Origin: an uncultured Lachnospiraceae bacterium
GTDB taxonomy: Bacteria; Bacillota; Clostridia; Lachnospirales; Lachnospiraceae
Direction: 5' to 3'
Length of the DNA stretch: 64,000 nucleotides
NCBI GenBank assembly: GCA_910577645.1
Contig: CAJTOL010000005.1
Span: 1-64,000 of the forward strand
Below the pieces are notes generated by a model. It worked only from the letters and a program-made list of their open reading frames with translations, did not search any database and was not told the DNA's origin. Positions 34,315-43,969 of this stretch are shown here, piece by piece; the first letter of the stretch is position 1; the number at the start of each line of letters is the position of its first letter. The position numbers and the translations under genes are program-made.

Positions 34315-34509
34315 TTACAGCTCTACAGGAGTAAATCCCAGATCGTCTAAAATCTCCACTGCCTTTGTTTCACAATGAGCACAGCCATCAATGGTAACGG
34401 TCTTATCCTCTAAGCTGACGGTATGCTTGATCTCCGCTTCTGTCAACGCTTTGTCGATTCTGGATACACACCCGTTGCACATCATTTCTTCACACTTGTA
34501 AGTTTTCAT
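34315..34509 (-). CDS. copZ: Copper chaperone-like HMA-domain protein
   Basis: The 64-aa protein is a single heavy-metal-associated domain. The metal motif is CNGC in EEMMCNGCVSRID, in place of the usual GMTCxxC. A second Cys pair (GCAHCE) in the middle is unusual and could add a site. It should shuttle Cu(I) to the CopA ATPase encoded two genes upstream. AGGAG precedes the ATG. It closes the operon copA-csoR-copZ. Confidence 0.8.
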   Translation of the reverse strand: MKTYKCEEMMCNGCVSRIDKALTEAEIKHTVSLEDKTVTIDGCAHCETKAVEILDDLGFTPVEL

Positions 34510-34540
34510 TTCATTCTCTCCTTTAAACTATTTTATTTGT

Positions 34541-34840
34541 TTATTTCATCATTTTCTGAATTGCCGTACACAGCTCGTCTACCACATCCAGATCCCCGGA
34601 TTCAATCTCATTAACCACACAGGTTTTAATATGGTTGGATAAAAGAACCTTGCTGAAGCTGGAAAGAGCCGCCTGAGCTGCTGAAACCTGGGTTAATATA
34701 TCAATGCAGTACCGCTCCTGTTCCACCATATTTTTAATTCCTCTTACCTGGCCTTCAATCCGGTTAAGGCGGCTTAACAGATCCTTCTGCTCTACCGGTT
34801 CCCGGTGTTTCCATTTGCAGCATTCCTTTTCTTCTGCCAT
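34541..34840 (-). CDS. csoR: CsoR-family copper-sensing repressor
   Basis: The 99-aa all-helical protein binds operator DNA and releases it on Cu(I) binding. The Cu ligands Cys-His-Cys are present: RYCIDIL, then NHIKTC. SRLNRIEGQVRGI is the conserved N-terminal helix. A Cys/His-rich start (ECCKWKH) is extra. It lies 20 nt after copA. A palindrome matching a possible operator lies in the copA leader (37195-37216). Confidence 0.9.
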   Translation of the reverse strand: MAEEKECCKWKHREPVEQKDLLSRLNRIEGQVRGIKNMVEQERYCIDILTQVSAAQAALSSFSKVLLSNHIKTCVVNEIESGDLDVVDELCTAIQKMMK

Positions 34841-34860
34841 TCCCTCTCTCCTCTATTCCT

Positions 34861-37110
34861 TTACAGCTTAAGCATTTTTAACCGCAGCGCATTTCCCACC
34901 ACACACACAGAGCTTAAAGACATGGCAAACCCTCCCAGCATGGGATTTAATAAGGGGCCGCCAAAAAGATATAAAACGCCGGCGGCCACCGGGATTCCCA
35001 ATGTGTTGTAGAAAAATGCCCAGAACAGGTTTTCTTTAATGTTGCGGATCGTGGCCTTGCTCAGCTTAATCGCCCGATATACGTCCAGGAGGTCGGATTT
35101 CATCAATACAATGTCCCCGGACTCCAGCGCAATATCGCTGCCGGATCCGATGGCGCAGCCTGCGTCTGCCTGAACCAAAGCCGGAGCATCATTGATGCCG
35201 TCGCCTACCATCATTACCGTTCTGCCCTCCTTCTGAAGCCGGCTTACCACCTCCGCCTTATCCTCCGGAAGCACCTCCGCAATGACCTCATCCACATGGG
35301 CCTGCTTTCCGATATACTCTGCAGTCTGCCGGTTGTCTCCGGTTACCATGTATACCTTAACGCCTATGGATTTCAGCTGATCAATGGCTTCTCTGCTGGT
35401 GTCCTTGATAGTATCCGCCACACAAATCATCCCGGTCAGGCGGCCGTCAATAATCAGGTACATAGGGGTTTTTCCCTGGCTGGCCCCGTATCTTGCTTCT
35501 GCCTCTTCATCCGGCGCAAGATCCATTTTGGCCAGCAACCGTTTATTTCCAATGCCTACAGATTTTCCGTTTAATACCGCTACGATTCCGGCTCCCGTAA
35601 GGCTCTCAAACTGTTCCGGCATGGATAAGGAAAGCTCCTCTTCTCTCGCCTTTTCCACGATAGCCTGCCCCAAAGGATGCTCTGACATCTGTTCACAGCT
35701 GGCGGCCAGGGTAAGCAGCTCCTGCCTGGTCTTTCCTTCCTCCAGGGCAATTACGTCTGTTACCTCCGGCTTTCCCTGGGTAATGGTGCCGGTTTTATCC
35801 AGAATCACCGCGTCTACCTTGTGACAAATTTCCAGGGCTTCTCCGCTTTTAATCAAGATGCCATGACTGGCTCCCACGCCGGTTCCCACCATAATCGCAG
35901 TGGGGGTTGCAAGACCCAGAGCGCAGGGGCAGGCAATTACCAAAACCGCCACAAAAATAGTCAGTACAAAGGAAATATCCTTCCCTCCCAAGATAAGCCA
36001 TAAAAGGGCGGATACAACTGCAATTCCCATAACGGCAGGAACAAAGACTCCTGCCACCTGGTCGGCCAGTTTGGAAATCGGCGCCTTTTTTCCCTGGGCA
36101 TCCTCAATCATTTTAATGATCTTGGACAGGGTGGTGTCGCTGCCCGTCCGGGTCACCTCCACCTCCATAGCGCCGTTGTAGTTCATACTTCCGCCGATGA
36201 CAATAGCTCCCGGTTCTTTTTCCACCGGCACGCTCTCTCCGGTAAGCATGGATTCATCCACACTGCTTACGCCGCTTACCACAGTACCATCCAGGGGTAT
36301 CCGGCTGCCGGGCTTAATTAAAATGTGCTGGCCCGGAAGAACCATCTCCGTCTTAACCTCCTGCTCCCTGCCGTTCTCATAGAGAATGGCCGTATCCGGC
36401 GCCAGCTCCATCAGTTTCCGGATAGCCTCGGAGGTTTTTCCCTTGCTGCGGCTTTCCATGTACTTGCCCAGCATAACCAGAGTTACCACCACAGCGGCAG
36501 ACTCGTAATATAAATGGTGGGCATTCATAGGGTTTTGGGGAATCCCAAAGGTCATCACCAGGCTGTACAAAAATGCGCTTCCCGTACCGATGGCCACTAA
36601 AGAATCCATATTGGGATTCCCTTTAAACAGCGCTTTAAATCCTACAATATAAAATTTCCTGCCGCAGATTAAAACCGCCACCGTAAGGACAAGCTGAGCC
36701 AGAGCATACCCCAGGGGGCCGCTGTTCATATCCATAAACGCCGGAAGAGGCATGGGAAACGGAACCATATGCCCCATGGAAATATACAAAAGGGGAACGG
36801 CAAAGCAAATCGCCGTAATAACCTGGGTTTTCGTCTTTTTAAGCTGAACGCGCTGGCGTTCCAGCTCCTTTTCCTGCTCCTTTTTCTCTGCGTCCGGAGC
36901 CAGCAGAGCCGCCTTAAAGCCCGCCTTATCCACCTTTTGAACAATCATATCCGGATCTACCTGGGTTTCATCATAGGTAATTACCATCCGGTTGGTGGTC
37001 AGGTTCACATTACTCTGCTCCACCCCCTGCATTTTCCTGGTAACCCGCTCTACCGCGCCGCTGCAGGCAGCACAGGTCATGCCGTCTATTAAATAACATT
37101 CTGTCTTCAT
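34861..37110 (-). CDS. copA: Copper-exporting P1B-type ATPase
   Basis: This 749-aa pump expels Cu(I). One N-terminal HMA domain has GMTCAAC near residue 12. The membrane metal site is CPC in IACPCALGLATP. DKTGTITQG carries the phosphorylated Asp. SEHPLGQAIV is the nucleotide-site His-Pro motif. MVGDGINDAPAL is the hinge. Eight helices are expected. The start at 37110 has a ribosome binding site (AAAGGAG). It is the first gene of the copper operon and has a perfect consensus promoter and a likely CsoR site. Confidence 0.96.
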   Translation of the reverse strand: MKTECYLIDGMTCAACSGAVERVTRKMQGVEQSNVNLTTNRMVITYDETQVDPDMIVQKVDKAGFKAALLAPDAEKKEQEKELERQRVQLKKTKTQVITAICFAVPLLYISMGHMVPFPMPLPAFMDMNSGPLGYALAQLVLTVAVLICGRKFYIVGFKALFKGNPNMDSLVAIGTGSAFLYSLVMTFGIPQNPMNAHHLYYESAAVVVTLVMLGKYMESRSKGKTSEAIRKLMELAPDTAILYENGREQEVKTEMVLPGQHILIKPGSRIPLDGTVVSGVSSVDESMLTGESVPVEKEPGAIVIGGSMNYNGAMEVEVTRTGSDTTLSKIIKMIEDAQGKKAPISKLADQVAGVFVPAVMGIAVVSALLWLILGGKDISFVLTIFVAVLVIACPCALGLATPTAIMVGTGVGASHGILIKSGEALEICHKVDAVILDKTGTITQGKPEVTDVIALEEGKTRQELLTLAASCEQMSEHPLGQAIVEKAREEELSLSMPEQFESLTGAGIVAVLNGKSVGIGNKRLLAKMDLAPDEEAEARYGASQGKTPMYLIIDGRLTGMICVADTIKDTSREAIDQLKSIGVKVYMVTGDNRQTAEYIGKQAHVDEVIAEVLPEDKAEVVSRLQKEGRTVMMVGDGINDAPALVQADAGCAIGSGSDIALESGDIVLMKSDLLDVYRAIKLSKATIRNIKENLFWAFFYNTLGIPVAAGVLYLFGGPLLNPMLGGFAMSLSSVCVVGNALRLKMLKL

Positions 37111-37194
37111 AAATTGACTCCTTTCCAGCCCCGCAGCAGGCAGAATACCCTGCTTTCATAACAAGCTGACAGACCTTGCCTTTTGGCAATCCTT

Positions 37195-37216
37195 ATATAC
37201 CTTATAGGGGTATATG
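37195..37216 (-). promoter_or_regulatory. Putative CsoR operator
   Basis: TATACC (37196-37201) and GGTATA (37209-37214) are inverted around TTATAGG, with C/G-rich edges. The site lies between the copA promoter and start, where bound CsoR would block transcription. Confidence 0.6.
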
Positions 37217-37222
37217 GTATGT

Positions 37223-37251
37223 ATTATAAAGTACAAAAGACAGAATGTCAA
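37223..37251 (-). promoter_or_regulatory. Consensus promoter of the copper operon
   Basis: TTGACA (37251-37246) and TATAAT (37228-37223) are spaced by 17 nt: a perfect sigma-A consensus on the minus strand. Confidence 0.85.
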
Positions 37252-37293
37252 TCTATTTTTATCCTGTTTTTTTGCCGCTGCACCTTCTCTGCT

Positions 37294-40200
37294 TCAACCG
37301 GATACCGGATAATCAAACAGAGACAATTGGTTGCTCTCCGGCAAGTCTCCTAAAATCTTTAAATCTGCCATCAAATCACAGATTGTCTTGCTGACCTTAG
37401 CCCGGTTTCTAAAATCCTCTTTCGACAAAAACCGTCCGTCACTGGCCGCTTCTACAATTCCTTCTGCCGCCCTCTCTCCCAAGCCGTCAATACTGCTTAA
37501 GGAAGGCATCAGCTTTCCGTCCATAATCTGGAAATGGCGGGCTTTGGCTTTGTAAATATCAATGGGAGTAAATTCAAAGCCTCTGGCATACATTTCCTGG
37601 ACAATCCTCATGTCCCGAAGGGTATCCTGCTCCTTTTTGGACAGAGAATCGCCGCGCTTTCTATAATCTGCCAGATGGAATTCCAGCTTCTCCCTCCCCA
37701 GACACATCAGCTCATAGGAAAAACCGCTGGCCCGGATACTGAAAAAGGCGGCATAATAGGCCAGGGGATAAAATACTTTACAGTAAGCAATACGCCATGC
37801 CATCATAACATAGGCCGCCGCATGGGCCTTGGGGAACATATATTTGATCTTTTTGCAGGACCAGATATACCACTCCGGCACCCCATGATTCAGCATCTCC
37901 TCTTCCCATTCCGGCTTAAGCCCCTTTCCCTTTCGGACGCTCTCCATAATGGTAAAGGACAGACCTTCTTCCAGGCCCATCTGAATCAGGTAAATCATAA
38001 TGTCGTCACGGGTACAGATGGCAGTCTGAATCGTAGCTTTTCCCTCCTGGATCAATGTCTGGGCATTGCCCAGCCACACATCTGTACCGTGGGACAGGCC
38101 GGATATACGGACCAAATCAGAAAAATATTTAGGCTGGGCGTCAATTAACATCTGCATGGCAAAATCCGTTCCAAACTCAGGGATGCCCAACGCCCCCAGC
38201 TTACAGCCCCCCAAATCTTCCGGGGACACTCCCAGAGCCGAGGTATTTTGAAACAGGGACATTACCTCCCTGGAATCTAAGGGAATATCCTTAACCGGAT
38301 CCAGGCCTGTTAAATCCTGGAGCATCCGGATCATGGTAGGATCATCATGCCCCAGAATGTCCAGTTTCAACAGGTTGTGATCAATGGAATGGTAGTCAAA
38401 ATGGGTGGTCACCGTCATGGTGGTCATATCATTAGCCGGGTGCTGAACCGGGGTAAAAGAGTTGATTTCTTCCCCCAGAGGCAGCACAATAATGCCGCCC
38501 GGGTGCTGCCCCGTGGTCCGGCGCACCCCCACGCATCCCTGGACAATCCGGTTTATCTCGCAGTTTCTTTTTCTGGTCCCCCGCTCTTCATAATATCTTT
38601 TCACATAACCGTAGGCAGTTTTATCCGCCAAAGTGCCGATAGTCCCTGCACGGAAGGTTTGGCCTTTGCCGAAGATTACCTCCGTGTAATCGTGGGCCTT
38701 GCTCTGGTACTCGCCGGAAAAATTCAGGTCAATATCCGGTTCCTTGTCTCCTTTGAAACCCAAAAAGGTCTCAAAGGGAATGTCAAACCCTTCCTTTTTC
38801 AAAGGTTCTCCACAGACCGGACAGTCCCTGTCCGGCATATCGCAGCCTGCCATACCGCCGAATTTTTTTACCTCTTCCGAGGTGAAATCGCTGTAATGAC
38901 AGTGGGGACAATAATAGTGAGGACTTAGGGGATTTACCTCCGTAATCCCCGCCATAGTTGCCACCAGCGAGGATCCTACCGAACCTCTGGAGCCCACCAG
39001 ATATCCGTCCTCATTGGATTTCCATACCAGCTTCTGAGCAATAATGTACATTACCGCAAAGCCGTTGGAAATAATGGAATTTAACTCCCGTTCCAGACGC
39101 TCCACTACGATTTTAGGAAGTTCTTCCCCGTAAATCTCATGGGCTCTGTCATAACAGATTTTCCGCAAGGTTTCGTCTGAATTGGGAATTACGGGAGGAC
39201 ATTTGTCCGGCCTTACGGGAGAGATTGGTTCGCACATGTCCGCAATCAGCCTGGTATTGGTAATGACCACCTCTTCTGCCTTATTTGGTCCCAGATACTC
39301 AAATTCTTTCAGCATTTCCTCGGTAGTTCGAAGATAAAGGGGCGCCTGGCTGTCACAATCTTTAAAACCCTGGCCTGCCATAATAATCCGCCGGTATACC
39401 TCATCCTGAGGATCCAGGAAATGGACATCGCAGGTGGCGCAGACCGGTTTTTTGTACTTTTCCCCCAGGTTTACAATCTCTTTATTTATTTCAATTAAAT
39501 CTTCTGTGGTTTTTACCCGACTCTTTTCCTCCCGAAGCATAAAGGTGTTGTTGCCCAAAGGCTGGATTTCCAAATAATCATACAATTCCACAATCCTGGC
39601 AATCTCTTCATCCTGAGCCCCCCTGAGCAAGGCCTGATAAAGCTCTCCCGCTTCACAGGCAGAGCCGATAATCAGCCCTTCCCGGTACTTGGCAAGCTGG
39701 CTCTTGGGAATCCTGGGTCTCCTGGCAAAATAGGTTAAATGAGACATAGATACCAGCTTGTACAGGTTAATCCGCCCGATGTCATTTTTGGCCAGAATAA
39801 TAATGTGGTGAGTAGGAAGCTTGCGTATGGTTTCCAGCGAAATCTGGCTGGTATCGTTAAGCTGATCCAGATCTTCAATCCCCATCTTTTTCAGCATAGC
39901 CACAAAAATCGCAAAAATCTCTGCCGTAGCCCCTGCATCCTCTACGGCCCGGTGGTGGTTTTCCAGAGAAACCCCTAAAGCCTTGGCCACAACATTCAGT
40001 TTATACTTGCCTAAATTAGGCATAAGCTGCTGGGCTAAAAATACCGTATCAAGTACAGTGGGCTTTATATGGATCCCAAGGTTCCTGGCATTTTGGACAA
40101 TAAACCCTACATCAAAGCCGGCATTATGGGCCACCAGTACGGAATCCCCGCAGAAGCTTAAAAACTCCGGCAAAACCTCCTCTATGCCGGGGGCCTCCAT

Positions 40201-41787
40201 TACCATATCATCGCTGATTTTTGTAAGGTCTTCTATCTCATAGGGAATGGGAATCCGCGGATTGACAAACGTACTGTACTTATCTGTAATGACTCCGTCC
40301 TTTACCTTTACGGCCCCTATTTCAATAATCCGGTCGTGTTTAGAAGAAAGGCCTGTAGTCTCAAGGTCAAACACCACATAGGTTTCCGAAAGTTTTTGTC
40401 CCCTGGAGTTTTCTACGGGCTGCTTCAAATCGTCTACCAGATACCCCTCTACCCCATACAGAATCTTAAAGGTATCCCCTTTATCCAGCGCGTGGTTGGC
40501 ATCGGGAAAAGACTGTACACAGCCGTGGTCCGTTACCGCAATGGCAGGCATCCCCCAGCTTTTTGCCCGTTTAATAATGTCTTTTACCTCGGAAACCCCG
40601 TCCATATCACTCATTTTCGTATGACAGTGAAGTTCCACCCGCTTTTCCAGGCTGTTATCTCCTCGCTTAGAAGTGAAATCTTCACACTTCTTAATACCGG
40701 TAACAGACCCCAAGGTCAGCTCTCCGTCAAATTTGTCAATGGTTGTGACCCCTTTGATCTTTATAAAATTCCCCATAACTACCGCATTGTTCAGATCCTC
40801 CAGCATTTCCTCCCTGGCAAACATTTTTACTGTCATGGTGTCTGTAAAATCGGTAATGCTGAAAATAAGAATCGTTTTTCCGCTGCGGAGCTCTCTGGAA
40901 TCCTTATCAATGATCCGGCCTCTTAAAATTACCTCCCCTATCTCCCCGTCAATCTTTTCGATTTCCATGGGATCGCCGTCAAAGTCCCGGCCATAAAGAA
41001 CGTCCGGATTGTCGGACTTTTTAGGAATAAACTTGCGTCCTTTGTCAGGTTTGGCATTTTTATTAAATTTGCCGTCTCCTGCCTTGTCCCCTTCTTTCTT
41101 CTTTTGAACCGGTTTCCCTGTATTTTCGCCTGCTTCCGGAAAAGGTGCTTTGTCTCCTGCCTGGCCTGATTCGTCAAAGGGCGCCTGTTCCTCCTGAAGA
41201 GCCTGGGCTGACATGGGAGCCGCCATCTGGCGGCATTCTTCCTTAAGCTTTTCTTCCAGCTGTTTTCTGGCTTTGCTTTCCGTTGCCGGAATATATTTGT
41301 AGCGCACTTCTATGGGAAGGCCGCACCGCTCTAAGAAAATTTTTTCTAAAATTCGTTTCAGCTCCCCGGCCTTTTCCTTGGACACCATGTTGTCCTCCAC
41401 AGTCATCTCCATCAGATCCTGCTCCGGGAATGTGATTTGAGACTTGCGGAAAATGGCATACTCAATGATGCTGTAGTTTTTCAGCTCCAACAGCAGGCTG
41501 TCTTTATAGACCATCAAAAGTTTTTCCGGAGTATACTGGCCGGAAAGGTTATACTTTTCCTGTATTTTAATTCTCAGTTCCTTATCCGGGAAAAGCTGCT
41601 CTTTGATGCCCTTTTCCAGAGCAAGGATGTTGCTTTTATGGATCAGCCTGGGACTTACCAGGTAAATACGAAGAGAGCTTCTGTCTCTGGCGGCAGAAAC
41701 CTTTTCTACCTGAACCAGATTTAAAAGCTCTTTTAGCTGAGGTGCGATATTTAATTGGGGAAATACTTCTAAAAACGGTTTTGCCAT
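37294..41787 (-). CDS. polC: DNA polymerase III alpha subunit, PolC type
   Basis: This 1497-aa enzyme is the Gram-positive replicative polymerase. In order it has an N-terminal domain (1-240), an OB-fold (VILRGRIIDKDSREL), the first part of PHP (ELHCHTKMSDMDG), the inserted proofreading exonuclease (YVVFDLETTGLSS, VAHNAGFDVGFI, HHRAVEDAGATAEIF), and the polymerase core. The core has GSRGSVGSS, the zinc-binding CPHC and CPVCGEPL pairs, and EPDIDLNFSGEYQ with catalytic Asp residues. AAGGAAG precedes the start. The ispG stop lies 2 nt upstream, so it ends the pyrH-to-polC cluster. Confidence 0.97.
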   Translation of the reverse strand: MAKPFLEVFPQLNIAPQLKELLNLVQVEKVSAARDRSSLRIYLVSPRLIHKSNILALEKGIKEQLFPDKELRIKIQEKYNLSGQYTPEKLLMVYKDSLLLELKNYSIIEYAIFRKSQITFPEQDLMEMTVEDNMVSKEKAGELKRILEKIFLERCGLPIEVRYKYIPATESKARKQLEEKLKEECRQMAAPMSAQALQEEQAPFDESGQAGDKAPFPEAGENTGKPVQKKKEGDKAGDGKFNKNAKPDKGRKFIPKKSDNPDVLYGRDFDGDPMEIEKIDGEIGEVILRGRIIDKDSRELRSGKTILIFSITDFTDTMTVKMFAREEMLEDLNNAVVMGNFIKIKGVTTIDKFDGELTLGSVTGIKKCEDFTSKRGDNSLEKRVELHCHTKMSDMDGVSEVKDIIKRAKSWGMPAIAVTDHGCVQSFPDANHALDKGDTFKILYGVEGYLVDDLKQPVENSRGQKLSETYVVFDLETTGLSSKHDRIIEIGAVKVKDGVITDKYSTFVNPRIPIPYEIEDLTKISDDMVMEAPGIEEVLPEFLSFCGDSVLVAHNAGFDVGFIVQNARNLGIHIKPTVLDTVFLAQQLMPNLGKYKLNVVAKALGVSLENHHRAVEDAGATAEIFAIFVAMLKKMGIEDLDQLNDTSQISLETIRKLPTHHIIILAKNDIGRINLYKLVSMSHLTYFARRPRIPKSQLAKYREGLIIGSACEAGELYQALLRGAQDEEIARIVELYDYLEIQPLGNNTFMLREEKSRVKTTEDLIEINKEIVNLGEKYKKPVCATCDVHFLDPQDEVYRRIIMAGQGFKDCDSQAPLYLRTTEEMLKEFEYLGPNKAEEVVITNTRLIADMCEPISPVRPDKCPPVIPNSDETLRKICYDRAHEIYGEELPKIVVERLERELNSIISNGFAVMYIIAQKLVWKSNEDGYLVGSRGSVGSSLVATMAGITEVNPLSPHYYCPHCHYSDFTSEEVKKFGGMAGCDMPDRDCPVCGEPLKKEGFDIPFETFLGFKGDKEPDIDLNFSGEYQSKAHDYTEVIFGKGQTFRAGTIGTLADKTAYGYVKRYYEERGTRKRNCEINRIVQGCVGVRRTTGQHPGGIIVLPLGEEINSFTPVQHPANDMTTMTVTTHFDYHSIDHNLLKLDILGHDDPTMIRMLQDLTGLDPVKDIPLDSREVMSLFQNTSALGVSPEDLGGCKLGALGIPEFGTDFAMQMLIDAQPKYFSDLVRISGLSHGTDVWLGNAQTLIQEGKATIQTAICTRDDIMIYLIQMGLEEGLSFTIMESVRKGKGLKPEWEEEMLNHGVPEWYIWSCKKIKYMFPKAHAAAYVMMAWRIAYCKVFYPLAYYAAFFSIRASGFSYELMCLGREKLEFHLADYRKRGDSLSKKEQDTLRDMRIVQEMYARGFEFTPIDIYKAKARHFQIMDGKLMPSLSSIDGLGERAAEGIVEAASDGRFLSKEDFRNRAKVSKTICDLMADLKILGDLPESNQLSLFDYPVSG

Positions 41788-41788
41788 T

Positions 41789-42853
41789 CTATCTTCCTTC
41801 TCTTAAAGCCAAAAGCTCTTCCCGCAAGGCATTTAAAAGCTCTCCTTCCGGAAGCTTTTTCACAATCTCTCCCTTTTTTATTAAAAGGCCTTCTCCTGCG
41901 CCGCCTGCAATGCCAAGATCCGCTTCTTTGGCCTCGCCGGGGCCATTGACTACGCATCCCATTACCGCTACCTTTACATCCAGATCGTCAAATTCCGTCA
42001 CCAGGTTTTCCACCTGTCCGGCAAGTCCGATTAAATCAATCCGGGTACGCCCGCAGGTAGGACAGGAAACCACCTCCACCCCGCCTTTTCTCAGGCCCAG
42101 GGTTTTGAGAATCAATTTTGCGCTTTTGATTTCTTCCACCGGATCCCCGGTTAAGGACACCCGGATCGTGTCTCCAATCCCCTGGTTTAAAATAATTCCC
42201 AATCCTATGGAGGATTTGATATTGCCGGAGGTTAGGGTTCCCGCCTCTGTAATTCCCACATGGAGGGGGTAGGAGGTTCGGCCTGCAATTTCCTGATGGG
42301 CCTTTACACACATCATTACGTCCGAGGATTTGATACTGATAACCAGATTATCATATCCCATATCCTCAATGATGCGGACCTTATCCAAAGCACTTTCCAC
42401 AATGCCCTCTGCAGTTACCCTTCCGTATTTTTCTATCAGATCCTTTTCTAAGGATCCGCTGTTTACCCCTACCCGGATAGGGATATTGTATTCTTTTGCC
42501 CTGTCCACAACTGCCTGAACCTTTTCCCTGGAGCCGATGTTGCCCGGATTAATCCGGATTTTATCTGCCCCGTTTTCCATGGCGGCAATGGCAAGTCGGT
42601 AGTCAAAATGAATATCCGCCACCAGGGGGATGTGAATCTGCTTTTTAATTTCCCGGATAGCCAAAGCATCCTCCATGGCAGGCACAGCCACCCGGATAAT
42701 TTGGCACCCCGCCTGCTCCAGGCGAAGGACTTGGGAAACCGTAGCCTCTATATCTGCGGTTCTGGTATTGCACATAGACTGTATTAAAATCGGATTTCCG
42801 CCTCCAATCACACAGCCCCCGATAGAAATCTCCTTTGTATGGTCCCGGAACAT
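41789..42853 (-). CDS. ispG: 4-hydroxy-3-methylbut-2-enyl diphosphate synthase
   Basis: This iron-sulfur enzyme makes HMBPP in the non-mevalonate isoprenoid pathway. Cluster ligands lie in CPTCGRT and VMGCVVNGPGEAKEAD. The N-terminal barrel begins ISIGGCVIGGGNPILIQSM. At 354 aa it is the short bacterial form. It sits between rseP and polC, with dxr of the same pathway two genes upstream. Confidence 0.96.
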   Translation of the reverse strand: MFRDHTKEISIGGCVIGGGNPILIQSMCNTRTADIEATVSQVLRLEQAGCQIIRVAVPAMEDALAIREIKKQIHIPLVADIHFDYRLAIAAMENGADKIRINPGNIGSREKVQAVVDRAKEYNIPIRVGVNSGSLEKDLIEKYGRVTAEGIVESALDKVRIIEDMGYDNLVISIKSSDVMMCVKAHQEIAGRTSYPLHVGITEAGTLTSGNIKSSIGLGIILNQGIGDTIRVSLTGDPVEEIKSAKLILKTLGLRKGGVEVVSCPTCGRTRIDLIGLAGQVENLVTEFDDLDVKVAVMGCVVNGPGEAKEADLGIAGGAGEGLLIKKGEIVKKLPEGELLNALREELLALREGR

Positions 42854-42879
42854 AATCCTTCCCCTTTCTTTTTCTAAAT

Positions 42880-43968
42880 TCAGATCAGGCTTTTGATATC
42901 CTGAAACAGGATGAATATCATCAGCGCCATAAGAACCGCCATGCCTGCCGCATGAACCATCCCTTCCTTTTCCTGATCAATAGGCTTGCCCCGAAGCGCT
43001 TCTATAATCAGGAAAACCAGTCTGCCTCCGTCCAAAGCCGGTATGGGAAGCAGGTTCATAACGCCTAAATTGGCGCTTAAAATAATGCTCAGGTTTAAAA
43101 GATTTAAAAGCACTGCCTCCAGGCCATACTGCCTGGATTCATCTACAGCTTCGCTTACTACGGAAACAATCTTTACAGGGCCCGACACATCATCTGCTTT
43201 TACCTGGCCCCGAAATAACATTCCCAGGCTTTTTATAGTGGCGCCTATCTGATATTTCACGTTATATACACTGTATTTCAGGGTTTCCCCAAGGTTTTTT
43301 GTAGGAACATATCCCGGAAAATAAAGACCTACCAGATACCCGCCAGAGCTTTCTGAATAAACCGGGGTCATCTGGCTGGCATAGGTCCTGATTTCCTCTC
43401 CTTCGGCTCTCTCCCACTCTAATAAATAAGGTTCTCCCGGATTTACCATCTGATACATGGCAATATCCCGGTAATCCTCTACCCGGCTGCCTGCAATGCG
43501 GGTAATCACATCCCCTTCTTTAAGACCTGCCTCATAGGCAGGGCTTCCTTCCTCCACTCCTACCACTGCCGGGGACATATATCCCACCCTGGACACCACA
43601 ACCAGGGCGCAGGCAAATGCCAGGAGAAAGTTTGCCACAGGGCCTGCCGCTACCACGGATATTCTGGCCCAAACCGGCTGCTCCACAAAGCCCTTTCCCT
43701 CTGTTTCCTCCCTGCTTATCCCTTCCGGCAGGATCCCGGCATCATCTGCACTTTCAAATTCATTCAGCATCAGACAGGAGCCTCCAAAGGGCATGGCCTT
43801 TAAGGAATATCGGGTGCCTCCCTTTTTAAAGCTTACAAGCCTTGGACCCATACCAATCGAAAATTCCACCACATAAATTCCGTTTAATTTTGCAAAGATA
43901 AAATGTCCGAACTCATGGATCAGCACTATCAGCCCGAACATAATAATTGCCGCTATTACATTCAGCAA
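42880..43968 (-). CDS. rseP: Site-2-type membrane metalloprotease
   Basis: This intramembrane zinc protease probably cleaves an anti-sigma factor or signal peptide remnants. It has HEFGHFIFAK (zinc His pair and Glu), a PDZ domain (GVEEGSPAYEAGLKEGD) and the second ligand motif MNLLPIPALDGGRL. Four membrane segments are expected in 362 aa. It lies 1 nt after dxr. The order dxr-rseP-ispG is typical of Firmicutes. Confidence 0.95.
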   Translation of the reverse strand: MLNVIAAIIMFGLIVLIHEFGHFIFAKLNGIYVVEFSIGMGPRLVSFKKGGTRYSLKAMPFGGSCLMLNEFESADDAGILPEGISREETEGKGFVEQPVWARISVVAAGPVANFLLAFACALVVVSRVGYMSPAVVGVEEGSPAYEAGLKEGDVITRIAGSRVEDYRDIAMYQMVNPGEPYLLEWERAEGEEIRTYASQMTPVYSESSGGYLVGLYFPGYVPTKNLGETLKYSVYNVKYQIGATIKSLGMLFRGQVKADDVSGPVKIVSVVSEAVDESRQYGLEAVLLNLLNLSIILSANLGVMNLLPIPALDGGRLVFLIIEALRGKPIDQEKEGMVHAAGMAVLMALMIFILFQDIKSLI

Positions 43969-43969
43969 T

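Noticed and set aside
38347..38928. 193-codon plus-strand frame inside polC
   Set aside because: It is antisense to the conserved polymerase core, with no start signal and no recognisable domain.
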